Of a DNA stretch of 64,000 nt, positions 1 through 12,770 are shown piece after piece. The DNA comes from Lantana camara (lineage: Eukaryota; Streptophyta; Magnoliopsida; Lamiales; Verbenaceae). How positions within the stretch are numbered: the stretch's first letter is position 1; each line of letters begins with the position of its first letter. The notes beneath the pieces were generated by a model. It ran no database searches and was not told where the DNA came from. It saw only the letters and a list, made by a program, of their open reading frames with translations. A program made the translations under genes and the position numbers. The stretch lies in assembly GCA_037501455.1 (NCBI GenBank), contig CM074856.1, positions 17,629,001 through 17,693,000 of the forward strand, given 5' to 3'.

Positions 1-669
1 AGAGCAGCAGCACGGGCACTACTCACTACCACCAACCTCTGCAGTCCATGCAGGCGGCCATTCTGTAAATACACTGTAAATACTGAAAAAACACCCTAAT
101 ACCTATTCTCAATCTCTCTCTCTCTCTCTCTCATTACCTTGCCAACTAAGAAATCAAATCCTCAGGATTACTGAAATCAGCACACACTCACTACGTGTTC
201 CTCTGATTTTCTTCCATTCTGTAAAAAAATGGAGTTGCTTCATTAGTTCTTTCTCTGCAATTTCCAGCACTGAGGATTAAAGCAGCAGCAGCAGTTCTTG
301 GTGATATTTCGACGTGAGTATGAATGAACTAATTGCATGGGTGTCTCTTTAATTTTCTGTTTCTGGGCTTTCCAAAAAAATTTGAAAAAAACAAACAACA
401 TGGGTTTTTCCGAAAAATCAATGTCCCCCAACCGTTACCAAAATTGTAGGAAGAAAAATCCAAGACCTTATTACTATTTTCCCCTCATGATTTCTGTAAC
501 GCTTCATATCCCCATCCCATTAATTTAGGCGGCATTTGAATTTTTTCAAAAATCAGAGGCCATATTTCAGGAATCTTGATTGATTTTCCAGAACATTAAC
601 ATTTCTGTTCGGTTTCTTGAATTTTTGCTTCCTGAAAAATATTTGCAGGCTTGTTTTCCAGTTTCAGCA
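1..669 (+). promoter_or_regulatory. 5' leader of the first MCTP gene, with probable 5'UTR intron
   Basis: No coding region is seen upstream of the ATG at 670. The stretch holds a TC microsatellite (113-132) and looks like transcribed leader. A good donor (gac|gtgagt, GT at 314-315) and a good acceptor (tttgcag, AG at 647-648) suggest a 5'UTR intron of about 335 bases. Leader introns are common in plant genes, but this one is inferred from splice signals only. Confidence 0.45.
113..132. repeat. TC microsatellite
   Basis: About ten TC dinucleotides in the presumed 5' leader of the MCTP gene. CT-rich leaders are common in plants; it is likely to be length-polymorphic. Confidence 0.9.
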
Positions 670-3057
670 ATGGCGAATCAAAACAGGAATAACCCGAATC
701 AGAACCAGAACAGGGGCAATCTGAATCAGAACCCAAATCCCGGCGGAAATGATGCGAGCAACGGCGAAGATGAGTTCAGTTTGAGGGAGACGCGGCCGAG
801 TCTGGGCGGCGGAAGGGTCTCCGGCAACGACCGTCTCTCCACTGCATTTGATTTAGTCGAACAGATGGATTATTTATACGTTCGTGTTTTCAAGGCGAGA
901 GAGTTGCCGAAAAAGGAGAATGAAAATGGCGGTCCTCACCCATTCGTGGAGGTAAAGCTCGGTGAACTTCACTCCATCACTAAGACGGTTGAAAACACAT
1001 CGAACCCTGTTTGGAATCAGGTGTTTTCAGTCTTGAGAGACAAAATCCAGGCCCCAAACATGGAAATATCAGTCAGAGACAAGAGTAAAAATGGTAACAA
1101 CAATTTGATCGGAATGGTTGTGTTTGATGCTATTGATGTTCCGCGACGGGTTCCGCCCGATAGTCCGTTGGCGCCGGAATGGTACAGGTTGGAGAACAAA
1201 AATGGTGAGAGAGTGAGAGGAGAGTTGATGATGGCTGTTTGGATGGGTACGCAGGCTGATGAGGCTTTTGCAGAAGCTTGGCATTTGGATGCAGTGATTA
1301 TCAATGGTAATCCCGATGGCGTCCCTAGTATTAAGTCGAAGGTGTATTTATCTCCCAGGCTATGGTATTTGAGGGTTAATGTGATTGAGGCACAAGAATT
1401 GCAGCTGGGAGACAAGAACCGGCACCAACCAGACATTTTCGCGAAGGTTTTGCATGGGAATATGATATTAAGAACCAGGATTTCTCAAAGTAAGAGCACT
1501 AACCCTGTTTGGAATGAGGATTTGATGTTTGCTGTTGCAGAGCCTTTTGAGGAGCCATTGATTCTTACCATAGAGGATAGAGTGGCGCCCAACAAGGATG
1601 AATGTTTAGGCAAATGCATGATCCCGTTACACGGGGTGGAGAAAAGGGTTGATTTCAAACCTCCAATTAGCAGATGGTATAACCTTGAAAAGCAGAATGT
1701 GAAGAATTTAAGCAGTAGGGTCCATTTGAGACTGAGTTTAGATGGTGGCTATCATGTTCTTGATGAGTTGACTCACTACAGTAGTGATTTACGGGCCACG
1801 GCCCGTCAGCTCTGGAAGCCGGCAATTGGAGTGTTGGAATTGGGAATCTTGAATGCTCAGAATCTCACTTCTATGAAGATGAAGGATGGGAGAGGATCAA
1901 CGGATGCTTACTGTGTGGCTAAGTATGGACAGAAATGGATCAGGACAAGAACGATTCTCAACAACTTTAGTCCTAAGTGGAACGAGCAGTACACGTGGGA
2001 GGTTTTCGACCCTTGCACTGTAATATCGATCGGTGTGTTTGATAATTGCCAGTTTCAAAATGGGCCAAAAAAAGATTCTAGAATTGGGAAAGTGAGGATT
2101 AGATTATCCACTCTTGAAACAGACCGTGTATATACACATCTGTATCCTCTCATAGTGTTGTCCCCTAATGGAGTGAAGAAAATGGGAGAAATCCAGTTAG
2201 CTGTGAGATTTTCATGCATTTCACTAATGAATGTTTTGGTGAGTTATTCTCAGCCAATGCTTCCAACACTTCATTACACTCACCCCCTCGGATCCCACCA
2301 GATTGAAATTCTTAGACATCAAGCCACTCAGATAGTCTCAGCTCGGCTCAATCGAGCCGAGCCTCCTCTAACAAAGGAAGTTGTCGAGTACATGCTCGAT
2401 GTCGGTTCTAACATGTGGAGTTTAAGACGAAGCAAAGCCAATCACTTCAGAATTGCAGGGATTCTTTCAGGATTGGTGAAATTCATCAAATGGTTTGATA
2501 ACATATGTTGTTGGAAAAGGCCGTTCGTAACGGTTCTCGTCCATGTTCTTTTCCTGGCTTTCGTTTGCTTCCCTTGGATGATTCTGAGCACCTGCTTTTT
2601 ATACCTTTTCTTGATCGGGACATGGAACTATCGCGGGAGGCCGAGGAATCCCTCCCACATGGATGTTAAACTGTCACAAGCTGATACTGCTCACAACGAC
2701 GAGCTCGATGAGGAGTTCGACTCGTTTCCAACTTCTATCAAGCAGAACGACGTTGTGAAGATGAGGTACGACAGGTTACGAGGGATTGCTTCACGGGTTC
2801 AAACGGTTTTCGGGGATTTGGCTACTCAAGGTGAGAGGTTTTACAATCTTTTGAGCTGGAGAGATCCAAGAGCTAGTGGGGTGTTCTTGATCTTCTGTTT
2901 GGTGGCTTCTATTCTGCTTTATGTTGTGCCTCCAAAAGCTGTGGTAACTGTTATGGGCTTTTACACAATGAGGCATCCTAAGTTTAGGAACCCTGTTCCT
3001 TCTTATCCCATGAACTTCTTTAGGAGGTTGCCTGCCAAAACTGACTGCTTGTTGTGA
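670..3057 (+). CDS. MCTP protein, FTIP-like (multiple C2 domains and transmembrane region), 795 aa
   Basis: The protein is an ER/plasmodesma membrane-tether type, the family of FT-interacting protein 1 and QUIRKY. An intronless ORF starts at the ATG at 670; the open frame further upstream has no ATG and is leader. Domain order seen: Asn-rich N-terminus (1-30), C2 (about 68-172), C2 (231-339), C2 (386-495), then the plant phosphoribosyltransferase C-terminal domain with hydrophobic segments near 617-650 and 738-758. Landmarks are VPPDSPLAPEWYRLE, AVWMGTQADEAF, DGRGSTDAYCVAKYGQKW and the C-terminal DELDEEFDSFPTS block. It has three C2 domains, as in FTIP1, rather than the four of QUIRKY. The first two C2 domains lack several of the usual Asp ligands in their loops (for example NGGPHPFVEV where most members have CDPYVEV), so Ca2+ binding there is doubtful. 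The third keeps GSTDAYC. The family call is firm; the exact orthologue is not. Confidence 0.95.
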   Translation: MANQNRNNPNQNQNRGNLNQNPNPGGNDASNGEDEFSLRETRPSLGGGRVSGNDRLSTAFDLVEQMDYLYVRVFKARELPKKENENGGPHPFVEVKLGELHSITKTVENTSNPVWNQVFSVLRDKIQAPNMEISVRDKSKNGNNNLIGMVVFDAIDVPRRVPPDSPLAPEWYRLENKNGERVRGELMMAVWMGTQADEAFAEAWHLDAVIINGNPDGVPSIKSKVYLSPRLWYLRVNVIEAQELQLGDKNRHQPDIFAKVLHGNMILRTRISQSKSTNPVWNEDLMFAVAEPFEEPLILTIEDRVAPNKDECLGKCMIPLHGVEKRVDFKPPISRWYNLEKQNVKNLSSRVHLRLSLDGGYHVLDELTHYSSDLRATARQLWKPAIGVLELGILNAQNLTSMKMKDGRGSTDAYCVAKYGQKWIRTRTILNNFSPKWNEQYTWEVFDPCTVISIGVFDNCQFQNGPKKDSRIGKVRIRLSTLETDRVYTHLYPLIVLSPNGVKKMGEIQLAVRFSCISLMNVLVSYSQPMLPTLHYTHPLGSHQIEILRHQATQIVSARLNRAEPPLTKEVVEYMLDVGSNMWSLRRSKANHFRIAGILSGLVKFIKWFDNICCWKRPFVTVLVHVLFLAFVCFPWMILSTCFLYLFLIGTWNYRGRPRNPSHMDVKLSQADTAHNDELDEEFDSFPTSIKQNDVVKMRYDRLRGIASRVQTVFGDLATQGERFYNLLSWRDPRASGVFLIFCLVASILLYVVPPKAVVTVMGFYTMRHPKFRNPVPSYPMNFFRRLPAKTDCLL

Positions 3058-4196
3058 GTGAGTAAGTTAAGGTCTTTTGTTTTTTTGTCTGAAGGAAAGA
3101 ACCTGCTTTTTGTTAATGTTTATAATCTAGATTGCTGCTGTGGTTGGTCTAGAGCTTTTTGAAAAGTGCTTTTACTTTTGCGGTCAGCTTATGTGTTAAG
3201 TGGTGGTTGTTCTGTTTTTCCCAGCAGTTGGCATCTTATTTTGGACGCTTTTGTGGGGTTAATCATAATTAAATTATGTCAAGTATTTCAACTGTTTGGA
3301 TTTTACTACTAATGTTGTCAATATTGGGGTGGAATGGTGCTGTTTATGGAACTTGATTTGCTCATAAAAGATTCAGCTTTTTTTAGTTCCCATTCCAAGA
3401 TGGCATTGGCAGGGCTCTTTTGTTACTATATTTTTATGTCTACTATAGTTGGGAATGTTCATTCTTTAACTTTTCTCTTGAAATCTATCATTTTTTCCCT
3501 CGAGTTTAGTGTCTTCATTTCTTCCTTATGGTATCGATACCATAAAATTTTGGCAATCGAGATACAGTGTAAACTTTTTATTATGGAAAGTAGTCATAAT
3601 TTCTCAAACCACCAAGAAAATGAAAACGTATGATTGGGTAATTTATGTAATTAGGTGATACGAAGGTAGGGTATATCAATGTAATTATCCTTATCCTCGT
3701 ATGACATAGTAGATTAATTGTAGATCGAGTGAGAGATAGATAAGAGTATTAATAATAATCTATGAGAATGGACAAATAATTTTGTTCCCATGACAATCCA
3801 TTTTATTCTTAGAAGAAGCAATAAAATGATTTTACAAAGGCAAGTAGTATCAACACAGTAATGCAAGTCATTATTTGAGAAGCTTGAAACTGGCATCAGA
3901 ATCCCAGTGCTTCTGGGAAACTATTTTGTTTATGTACAACATCAATGAACTTGTCCAAGCCATAAATCGGATCTCATCTTCTATACTAAGAATACTATCC
4001 GGCCCGAAAAAATAGTACATATCCGACCCAACAAAGGGAAGATACAAAAATGATATAGGTGCCTAAATCTTTTAGCTCAAAATTGGTAGGAAAAAGATCT
4101 TCACCTGTCAAGGAATGAGGGGCCTTACTGTAATTTCTCATTATCTTTTATATCATCTTCGAACCAAAAGAATAAGATTAAGATTAGCTACCGTGT
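3058..4196. other. Spacer between convergent MCTP and DnaJ genes
   Basis: Holds the 3' ends of the flanking genes, which face each other. AT-rich with T-tracts. No conserved coding signal, RNA gene or transposon end was seen. The small open frames here have no recognisable protein content. Confidence 0.6.
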
Positions 4197-7100
4197 TTAA
4201 CCTGATGCGCTTGCAGCAGTGGCTTTATCATCTTCGCCTTGTTCTTCTCTACCAAACTCCTCAATCAATTCGCGTTGCCTTTGGGTCAAGTTTCTGAGAC
4301 ACACAATGTAATTGAAAGAAATCAGTAGGAATATAACAGTGTCAAAATGAAAATTTCTAGAACTAGCATTTGGATTTTGTGTGCAAGATAACCAATTATT
4401 TAATTTAATCATATTCAAAGCGTGATTGAATAGCTTTATCCACTATTTTATCAATTTACTTAAATGAATATAAACCTCTTTTTTTTTTTTTTTTTTTTTC
4501 GCTTTCTAATATATTCATTAAATTTAAGGTGAGTGAAGAGGAAAGTAGAAGAAAAATTGTTGAATTGAAGTTATAAAGAAGGGAAACCAAGTCCAACTAC
4601 GGTACTTACGTTGGAATGCTGACATTGAAGTGAACAAACTCATCTCCAAACGAAAAAGAGTTCCGTAGTTTGATCCCTGCATTAAAAAAATAAACATCAG
4701 GAATAATAATCCTAAAATAAACTAAAAATTATCAGAATCTGCTAATAATGAATTTCCAGATAATAGTTATATACGTAGCTAACTTCGTACCTTTCTTCCT
4801 CAACACAACCTTCTGGCCAGGTTGAGTGCCAGGGCGCACCTACAGGACCATAAACGAAGAAACTGAATTTCGGTGGAAGTAAACCCAGTTTAAGATTAAT
4901 GCAACACTTTCCTCCCAACCAAAAATAAGAAAATGAGAAAAAAGCTACATGCAAACTTCACCAGCAGATTAAGAGAATTTCAAAGATGACAGGAGAGATG
5001 CTACTAGTTGTCATATTACTTCAGCATCACTAAGTAACAATAGACGGACCTTAACAACAACATCTCCGCTCAGGGTGGGCACCTGGATTGTTCCTCCCAA
5101 AATTGCCTGCAAAAGATTATAATAGCTGATTAACTTTTCTCATGAAGAACATTCAACCTTGCAGACAAGACATCTGGACAGATTTGTGCCACCACAGATG
5201 TAGAATAAAATAAATGAACAAACAAATAATAATAATAATAATAAATTTAAATTACACTTGAGCGCATTAAGCCAAACTAGTTATCAACAGATTATAATTC
5301 TTCTTTTCTTTTATGGGTGGAATCTTGCAAAATACTATTGCAATACCTGCGAAATGCTCAATACAGCATCTACATGAATGTCAGCCCCTTCTCTACGGAA
5401 AACTGGGTCTTCTCTGACCTGAAAATTACAAATACCAACCACAGTCAAACTTATTCCAAGCAATGAAACAGAAGCATTAGAGGCAAAAAGGAGCTAATCA
5501 AGCACCTTAATCATAACGTAGAGATCACCAGGATGATTTCCATCAGGATCTGCTCCGCCACTTCTGGGAATCTTAATAGTCTCATTATTGTCCACTCCTG
5601 CCAGTCAATAGAATAAAGTTAAGATACCATACACCTTCTTAAGGCTCCATATAAGAAAGAACAATAAATTCAAAGCCATATCACTTTCCACTTGTTGTCA
5701 CAGAACGTATCAAGTAACAGAATGTCGTCAAAAACCAATCAAATTTCTCGGATAAGTGGATATGTTGCATACATGGAAGTTTCAAAGAGATGATTTTATT
5801 CAAGCAGTTCTTCCGAAAATCATCCATATTCAGGGAAACACAGGACTGATAATATCATGAAGGTAAATCATAATTTACCATTAGAGTAATGTACGATGAA
5901 CTAAATTGAAGTGTTATAATAGTAAATGAAAGCTATCATCATTTCACCCAATTATTCCTATCAAATTGTGATTGTTAGATGACGTATGTCAAAGTGCCAA
6001 AAGACATCTGAAAGGAATTTAGATATAGAACTCTAACAAAGGTTACTAAAGCAAGATATGACATGCAAACACAAATTAACTTTTCTATGAGATTACCTGC
6101 CATGACATTCAGCTTGACTGTTTTAGAACCCCTCACGACCCGCTTACCCTTGCAAGTCTTGCAGAAGCTCTGTTGGAAAGTTAAATAAGTCGAATTTTTA
6201 TTAATGGTGGGAACTTTATCTACAGAAAGGTTTTTAGAAATATCAGTTTCTAAAAGTGTCGCATGTAAAAAGGTGAACGTGGGGTAGGAAACAAGCAATA
6301 AATCCAAATTTATACTTGAAGATCATGAACCCAAAAAGCCTTGCATTTTTTGTGCTGTAGACCATACAATTTTCTTAAAAGAGTAGTTAAAGATAACAAG
6401 AAGGAGGTTTTAGACACAATGATATATTCCACTAGCAAGCAAAGTGAAACGCAATTGTTTAATTCTGATTGGGCCCAATAAGATTATCCACCACATAGAT
6501 AAACAATATCCTCACAAATTATAAGCCCATCAAAGGCTAGTTAAAGTTCCAAATAAGGACCAAGCATATTTGAACATGTTATCAAAGCAACAATACTTAA
6601 CCTGATAAGGTGAAAAATGGCACACGTGTTCTATTTAAATATGAAACTTGACATACCGATACAATCTTTCCAGCACCTCCGCAGTTTGGACAAGTAGATT
6701 GAAGCGTAAATGGACCATTTTGTGATATGGTCTGCGGTAGCAAACAATATATTAGAAGAATTTGTAAGTATGATAAGGTAATGATATGGAGGCAATAACA
6801 CACTCACCATTCCAGACCCTCTACAGCGTTTACAAGTTTCAGGCCTGGTCCCAGGGGGAACTCCACTTCCACCTTGAGAAAAGGATTGATTTAGAAACAC
6901 AATATGAAAAATTTTGAAAACATCTTTGAAGAATCGCTCGTAAATAAACCAAGCATTTTATCCACGTAAACAAAATCAACTAAATTAGTCAGTTTAGCAG
7001 GGGACTCAATACATTCCAATTCAAATTTTTTCATGAAATATGTTATACATACCACAAGTATCGCAAACTAAATCAGTTAGGATTGACAGTGTTTTGGCAC

Positions 7101-9385
7101 ATCCCTGGACAGCTTCCATAAAGGAAAGTTCAACTGAAACCTGTCGATGTCTAAATTTGTGAAAACACAGGAATAACCACCAAGTTTATAATATCCTCAT
7201 TAAATGCAACTGCCTAACCTTGACATCTTCGCCACCCATGTCCCTGTTGAAGATGTTGAAAATCTGATAGCCACAACAGAGATGCCAAAACATAAATTAG
7301 ATTCCTTGAACATACTTAGAAGTTGCAAATGAAACTAAGCGAAAAGAAATAACAAGAATATAATGCTACTTAGCAAAGTTTAACAAATGATGATTAGTAA
7401 GCCAAATCGGCTGGTACCAGCTGAATGCTATATGTATATAAATTTTATATATATAGAGAGTGAGAACCTTAAGATTATTGCATAGCCTCATTGGTATACT
7501 TCAAAAACCTTAAAAGTCTGTTACAGGTGTCACAGTTTCATTTCCCATGTTTGTGGAACACACTGATCAATTTTAAAGGACATAACCTCAACCCAAATCA
7601 TGAGGGTACTGAATTAACCAATTCTATATTAAATCTCGATTATCAGCACCATCAAGGTAAGGAGTCTAAGTTGATTGAGGAAAACATGAAACCAACCATC
7701 TAATGTGTGGAACATATATAATATGAGATCATCAAAGACTTACATCAGCATTTTTGAATATGTCCTGGAAGGGATTAAAACCAGCTCCAGTAAAAGGATC
7801 AAAACCTGGACCACCACCATTGCCAGCATGTTCAAAAGCTTCATGCCCAATCTGTTTATATTGAAATTAGAGACTAGACAAAGTAATATGTGATGCATTT
7901 ACAAACCAGAAGTTTAGGAAGTCAATAACCCCACAATGCATAGAGGCAATGCACATGGTAAAAAGTAGAGAAAGAAGGATAGCAACTCGCAACCCGTCAA
8001 AAATATTTTCATGCTTTGATACATTGCACGTGCATTATTACAAATTAAACAAATAGTTCCTTTTGATCAGCCAGTCATAAGTATTGTGCATGTACTATTA
8101 GAAATCAATAGCGCACCCCATACATCATTCTTGGGATTATGTTTTCAAATAATAGATGCAAACAATATATAATTAGCGTAGATATATTTCAAACCTGATC
8201 ATATTGTTGGCGCTTTTCTTCATCTTTCAAAACCTGAAAAAAATTGGGTACATAAAACAAGAAACGACAGAACATATAATGACAATATCTGGGAGTAACC
8301 TTCAAAATCTACCTCATATGCCTTCTGAACTTCTTGGAATTTTTTTTCAGCTTCTGGGTCATCTTTATTTGTATCAGGATGCAATTTCTTTGCAAGCTGC
8401 AAAATCCATAAACAATATATGAAATCAAAAATTTTGGGAACAACTGGTTGTAATTGTAAGCAGTGACACACTGATGAGGCAAGAACATACCGCATAATAA
8501 GATTTCTTGATTTCTGAAGCCGTTGCATTTTTACCAACCCCAAGTACATCGTAATAATCTCTTGATAATTGTGCTAACCAGGGAAGAACAAGAAAGATGT
8601 GGAAAAGAAACAAAAAATCAATTACCTAAAGAGTAAAAGATTGTGAAATGCTCTCACTCAAAACCATACAGATGTAAAAAGAACTACCACATGTTTCCCA
8701 CAATAAATAATCAATTGTTTCTAATTTTTCTCCTTATTCGTATTCCTTGATCTTAAGAGTGCACTCGAATTGTTATAAAGACTATGCCTTTTCATGATTA
8801 ATCTTTACCACTGGTGTATTTTTAACAAGAAGTTCACTTCTTTTTCCCAATTAATTCAATGATAAATCTCTACACAGAAAAATGTCAAAAAGACAAAACA
8901 AGAAAACACTTCAATATGAAAATAATTACCAGTGCTATGAATGGACCGCGTTGCCGCCAAATTCTCATCGAACAATCCTAACCTCAAGGAATACTTCTTG
9001 CAACCAGCTGCATTTAATTCAAACAATGAGCTCAAACTCCACCTCAATCAACCAAATAAAAAACATAGAAAACGTTCGCAGGCATCCCACAACCCAGTTT
9101 CCATTACCGTTCCCGGAATTGGAATTAAAAAGAACCCCACATTGATTGCGCAGAGCGGTGCCGAAGCTCCTGCACCCCTCCTTCGAGGAGGAATTACATA
9201 ACTGCAATCAATTACAATTATAACCGTAAGAATCCATCTTTGTTACCCACGACAAACCAAAACCAAATGCATCGCATATATAGAGGAGATTGTGCGTCAA
9301 AAATGTTTACAGATGACGGCGAATTGCGGAGGTAAAACGAGGATAGGGTTCTGCGGGCGAGTCTGAAGCCTTGGGACCTCACCAT
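4197..9385 (-). CDS. GFA2: Mitochondrial type-I DnaJ (Hsp40) co-chaperone, GFA2-like, 446 aa
   Basis: J-protein that stimulates mitochondrial Hsp70; the Arabidopsis orthologue is needed for polar-nuclei fusion. Eighteen coding exons join in frame: 9385-9311, 9201-9108, 9007-8930, 8573-8491, 8396-8313, 8233-8195, 7851-7744, 7263-7219, 7140-7053, 6872-6808, 6731-6657, 6169-6097, 5597-5506, 5418-5347, 5106-5050, 4839-4791, 4676-4610, 4293-4197. The first three encode an Arg/Ser-rich presequence expected to be a mitochondrial transit peptide. Exons 4-6 encode the J domain, with the HPD motif in [15 protein letters not shown] Gly/Phe-rich linker follows, then four CxxCxGxG-type zinc-finger repeats ([24 protein letters not shown] and the weaker CKTCKGKR). 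The client-binding C-terminal domain follows and ends in [17 protein letters not shown]. Length is close to Arabidopsis GFA2 (456 aa by memory). The start is the first in-frame ATG, giving [15 protein letters not shown]. Confidence 0.93.
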
Positions 9386-10060
9386 TGGATAATTGTGCAA
9401 CTGTATGAACCCCGACGGTGAAAGTGGAGGTAAAACCCTAGAGAAACCCTAATTATTAGAGGTTTTGGGAGGAGGAGGACCTGTGGAGGGCGCAGTTCTC
9501 CGAAGCTTCTAAACCCGACCCTTTGTTTGTCTATATGGGTCCCGACCCGTTTACTGTTTTCTCTAACAATTCTGTTGATGGGTTCATATGTAGTGGGCTT
9601 ATGACTGCAAACGAGTCGAGTTGATCCGAACTTGACCTAAAATGGATCATATTTTGAATGTCAAATTTTAGATTTGAACATAAATATTCAAACTCAAATT
9701 GGTTATATATACATTGGATACATTTAGGACTCTCAGCGGGTTGGATTTTATTCTGAATTTGATTCGAATTTTAATATATTTGTCTGATAATTTTTTTTTT
9801 TTTATAAATCATATCTAATTATAAATATACATTATTCGAAATAAATAGGTTGAATATTAAATTAATATTGGATCCGTTAAAAATTCGATTCCGATCCTTT
9901 TATGATATTTTATTAAATTTATTATTTTTTTCTTGATAATAATTAAGTTTATTTTTTTATTGGTAAAGAATATTGATAATTAAAATTAAAATTAACATTT
10001 TATCATGTGTGATGATGGGTGATATGAGTTGTCTTCACAACACCACTTAGAATTTATATT
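9386..10060. promoter_or_regulatory. Promoter side of the GFA2-like gene, with telo-box-like motifs
   Basis: Two AAACCCTA motifs (9432-9439 and 9445-9453) lie about 50-70 bases upstream of the ATG of the minus-strand DnaJ gene. This telo-box-like motif is common near start sites of plant housekeeping, translation and organelle genes. The rest is AT-rich with no coding signal. Confidence 0.45.
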
Positions 10061-10860
10061 GGAAAGAGAAATCAATAGGGCCGGTCGGGACTCCCGTGAG
10101 GATGGAGGTCTTATCTCAGGAATGTTCGGGTTCTACCTGCTAGGCAAACACAAAGCAAAATGTTAGAAAGTCAATTTGGCAAATATGAGGGGTGTCCAAT
10201 GTTACCTATGCGACGCTCAAGTCAATGAAATAATTATAGAGTTTCGGGTGAGTTAGAGAGAGAAGTTGCGGTAGATGTGCTTGTAATGTAAAGCTCTTAA
10301 GTCTTACCGAAGAAAATGACTCTTGAAGTATATATAGTTGAGGGGGAGGACCCTTTAGTAATTCCATGTTGCTCAGGTACAAAAGGAATTCGCCCTAGTT
10401 ACGTGGCCCAATGAAGGAGGTCTAAGGGAAAAGCATTCGTAGGCCTGCCAAAAGGGTAGCCATAAAAGCAACTGTAGCGGGTGCGCTGTCTTGTATACTA
10501 TGTGTCAGAGAACATTATTTGGTTGTTACCGAAAGGTTGGTGCGCTCAGTGTGTAAAGGGAACTAAAGTATCCTAAAGCAGGGGATCCCAAGCGGTGACT
10601 GTGAAGCCTTTGAGGAACCCCAGCTTCTGGTGTTTCGAGGGGGACCTTAGGGTCTGATCCGGATTCCTCTCGAGCACTTTGGCCCCGAAGGAGGCCTTGG
10701 ATCGGTAGAAGGTCCGAATGCCACACTCGTTTATCGAGGGGGACTTGCAATTATTTAAGTGTTGGTGAGTCATCAACTTTGAGAAGTTCATCAAGGGAAT
10801 CGAGGTGGCTTTAAGGGGCATTTGACTAGTTCCCAAGGATCCACAAACCATAACGTGATC
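10060..10860 (-). mobile_element. Ty3/gypsy (Tat-like) LTR relic, minus orientation
   Basis: On the minus strand a TATA-like stretch (TATATATAC, near 10340) is followed about 110 bases later by TTGACTTGAGCGTCG, a signature of the R/U5 part of plant Tat-lineage gypsy LTRs. The block is clearly more GC-rich than its surroundings and holds no intact ORF. No partner LTR, primer-binding site or target duplication was found, so it is a solo or truncated LTR. Limits are approximate. Confidence 0.45.
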
Positions 10861-11740
10861 TTGTTATAATTAAGTCCCATCAATATGTATCATTGTATTT
10901 AATAATATAATTTGAAGTATTTATTTCAAGAAAATATGTTTTCTTTTATTAATAATCTTAAATTAACAAATTTTAAATAAACATATGCAAAACAATAAAT
11001 AATTAATAAATCATAATTATTTAATGAATATATCGATGATTTTCTTGTCGGATTCAAATTAAGATTTTTCTGATTTTGTCCGTGTTCTACTCATTTTACA
11101 ACCCTAGAATGCACTGTGGTTTAATAGTCTCATCAACTCAAATTTAAAATGGACGTGAAATTTTAGGAATTTTACGTTTTATTAAACTATATCGACGCAC
11201 GTCCAACGTGCATGGCTCGATCAATTCAACTTAAATAAATAAAATATAAAAAAAATATAAAAATCTCACACTCAATTAAATTGTATAAATTAATTAATAT
11301 TAAATTCGAGAAATTATGACCAGGACAAGTTTTATTTATTAGATAAAATTAAACTTTTAGTTGAGTAATTATGTCCAAAGTTGAATTTTGGTCATATAAC
11401 TGCTAGTCTAACACATTTTAATTCTGTAAATTTGTAACTTTTACCGCATTTACTCCGATTTCTTATATTTAGTCCTATTTCACGTATTTGGGCAGTGTCT
11501 TAACTTATTTGGCATGTTAAAATAGAACTAAATGTATTAAAAATTGCAAATTCCTAGGTCTGACAATGACTAAAATTGGATTGATGACATACTTATCCAA
11601 CCGAAAATATAATTTTTACCAAATTATCTATAAATATTTATGGGATCAGAATAGTAATTTTCCATATATTTTTTAAAGTAAATTTAGCTCTAATCAGACA
11701 AGCTCAAGTAATTAAATTTTAATTTTGGTCATTAATAAAA
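10861..11740. other. AT-rich intergenic spacer
   Basis: Very AT-rich sequence with no gene, RNA or clear repeat recognised. The small open frames have no conserved content. Confidence 0.6.
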
Positions 11741-11744
11741 CATG

Positions 11745-11855
11745 AAACTTGATACCGCTCAAGAGAGAATTAATGACTAAAACTCGAACTCATGACCTAT
11801 CTGTTGACAGATACAGATGCTTATCATTAAACTATTTGCACCAAAGCTGTTTCTT
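11745..11855 (-). mobile_element. tRNA-derived SINE-like fragment
   Basis: On the minus strand the sequence carries AAGCATCTGTATCTGT followed by GGTCATGAGTTCGAGT. The latter resembles a degenerate polymerase III B box. The same arrangement recurs near 35822-35940 and in part near 37675-37725, which supports a dispersed SINE-type family. It is short and degraded. Confidence 0.35.
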
Positions 11856-12770
11856 AAACTTTTTTTCCCTTTTCTTTTCAAAGTTGTTTCTTAAACTTGA
11901 GTTAAAGCATTAAATCAAAGTTAGAAGCATAATTCTTGACAATAACATCATTATTTTGTCCTACAAAAGTACTGAAAAGTGACGAAAACAGACCAAAAGG
12001 GTAAGGTATCCTAAAATAGCAGATATCTGCTGCAATATAGTAAAAGTTTGTATCAACAAAGAATGATTAATTTCTAAAAGGGATTCATCTTCATAACTTT
12101 CCCACATCGGCTGCATTGCTGCATTCAGAAGAATAGAATGTTTTTCCACAAAGTAAAGAGGACCCATAATTCATATACTCGGATAATTACGGATACTTAT
12201 GTAAATTCTAATCAAATTACAGTGAAAAAATACCATAGTTGAGAATATACGAAAAACACCTTGAGGTCTGAACACCCGATATGAAAAAACATACTGAGAA
12301 ATTACAAATAACACCCACCTCAGGACTCAGGAGGGTGCCCTTAGTAATATTTGAAACTTGAGAGGGTGTTCTTTGTAATTTTACCTTGTATATAGCAAGA
12401 AAAAGGAATTCTTTTTCTTTATCCTTGGCTTGCTGCAGCTCAACACAAATCATAAGTCTAAAATCCTCCTTTCCACATGTCACATGAACTGATCTCTGTG
12501 TCAGCACTTTATCACAAAAGATTTATACCTTCCCTCCATTTCCATCTCAAAACTGTCTCCCATATCGATCACTTAGAGGAGCTTCTTCAACACATCATTC
12601 TTTTCTTCTCTGCACAACTACAGAGAGAGAGAGCGAGAGTTATATCTTATGTATTATATCTTTGGCCTAAAAGCCTTTTTATAATGACATAAGCTCCTTT
12701 GCTTCAAAATGGAGTTAACACATTTCTTGGCAAAAGGATCCAAGTTATCAGAAAAAGATAAGATAACAGC
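11856..12770. promoter_or_regulatory. Upstream region and leader of the QUIRKY-like gene
   Basis: No gene recognised. The last ~200 bases are pyrimidine-rich (including a GAGA/CTCT run near 12620) and look like a 5' leader. No single promoter motif can be asserted. Confidence 0.4.

Noticed and set aside
10526..10851. Minus-strand open frames in the GC-richer block
   Set aside because: They lie inside the gypsy LTR relic and carry no conserved protein motif.
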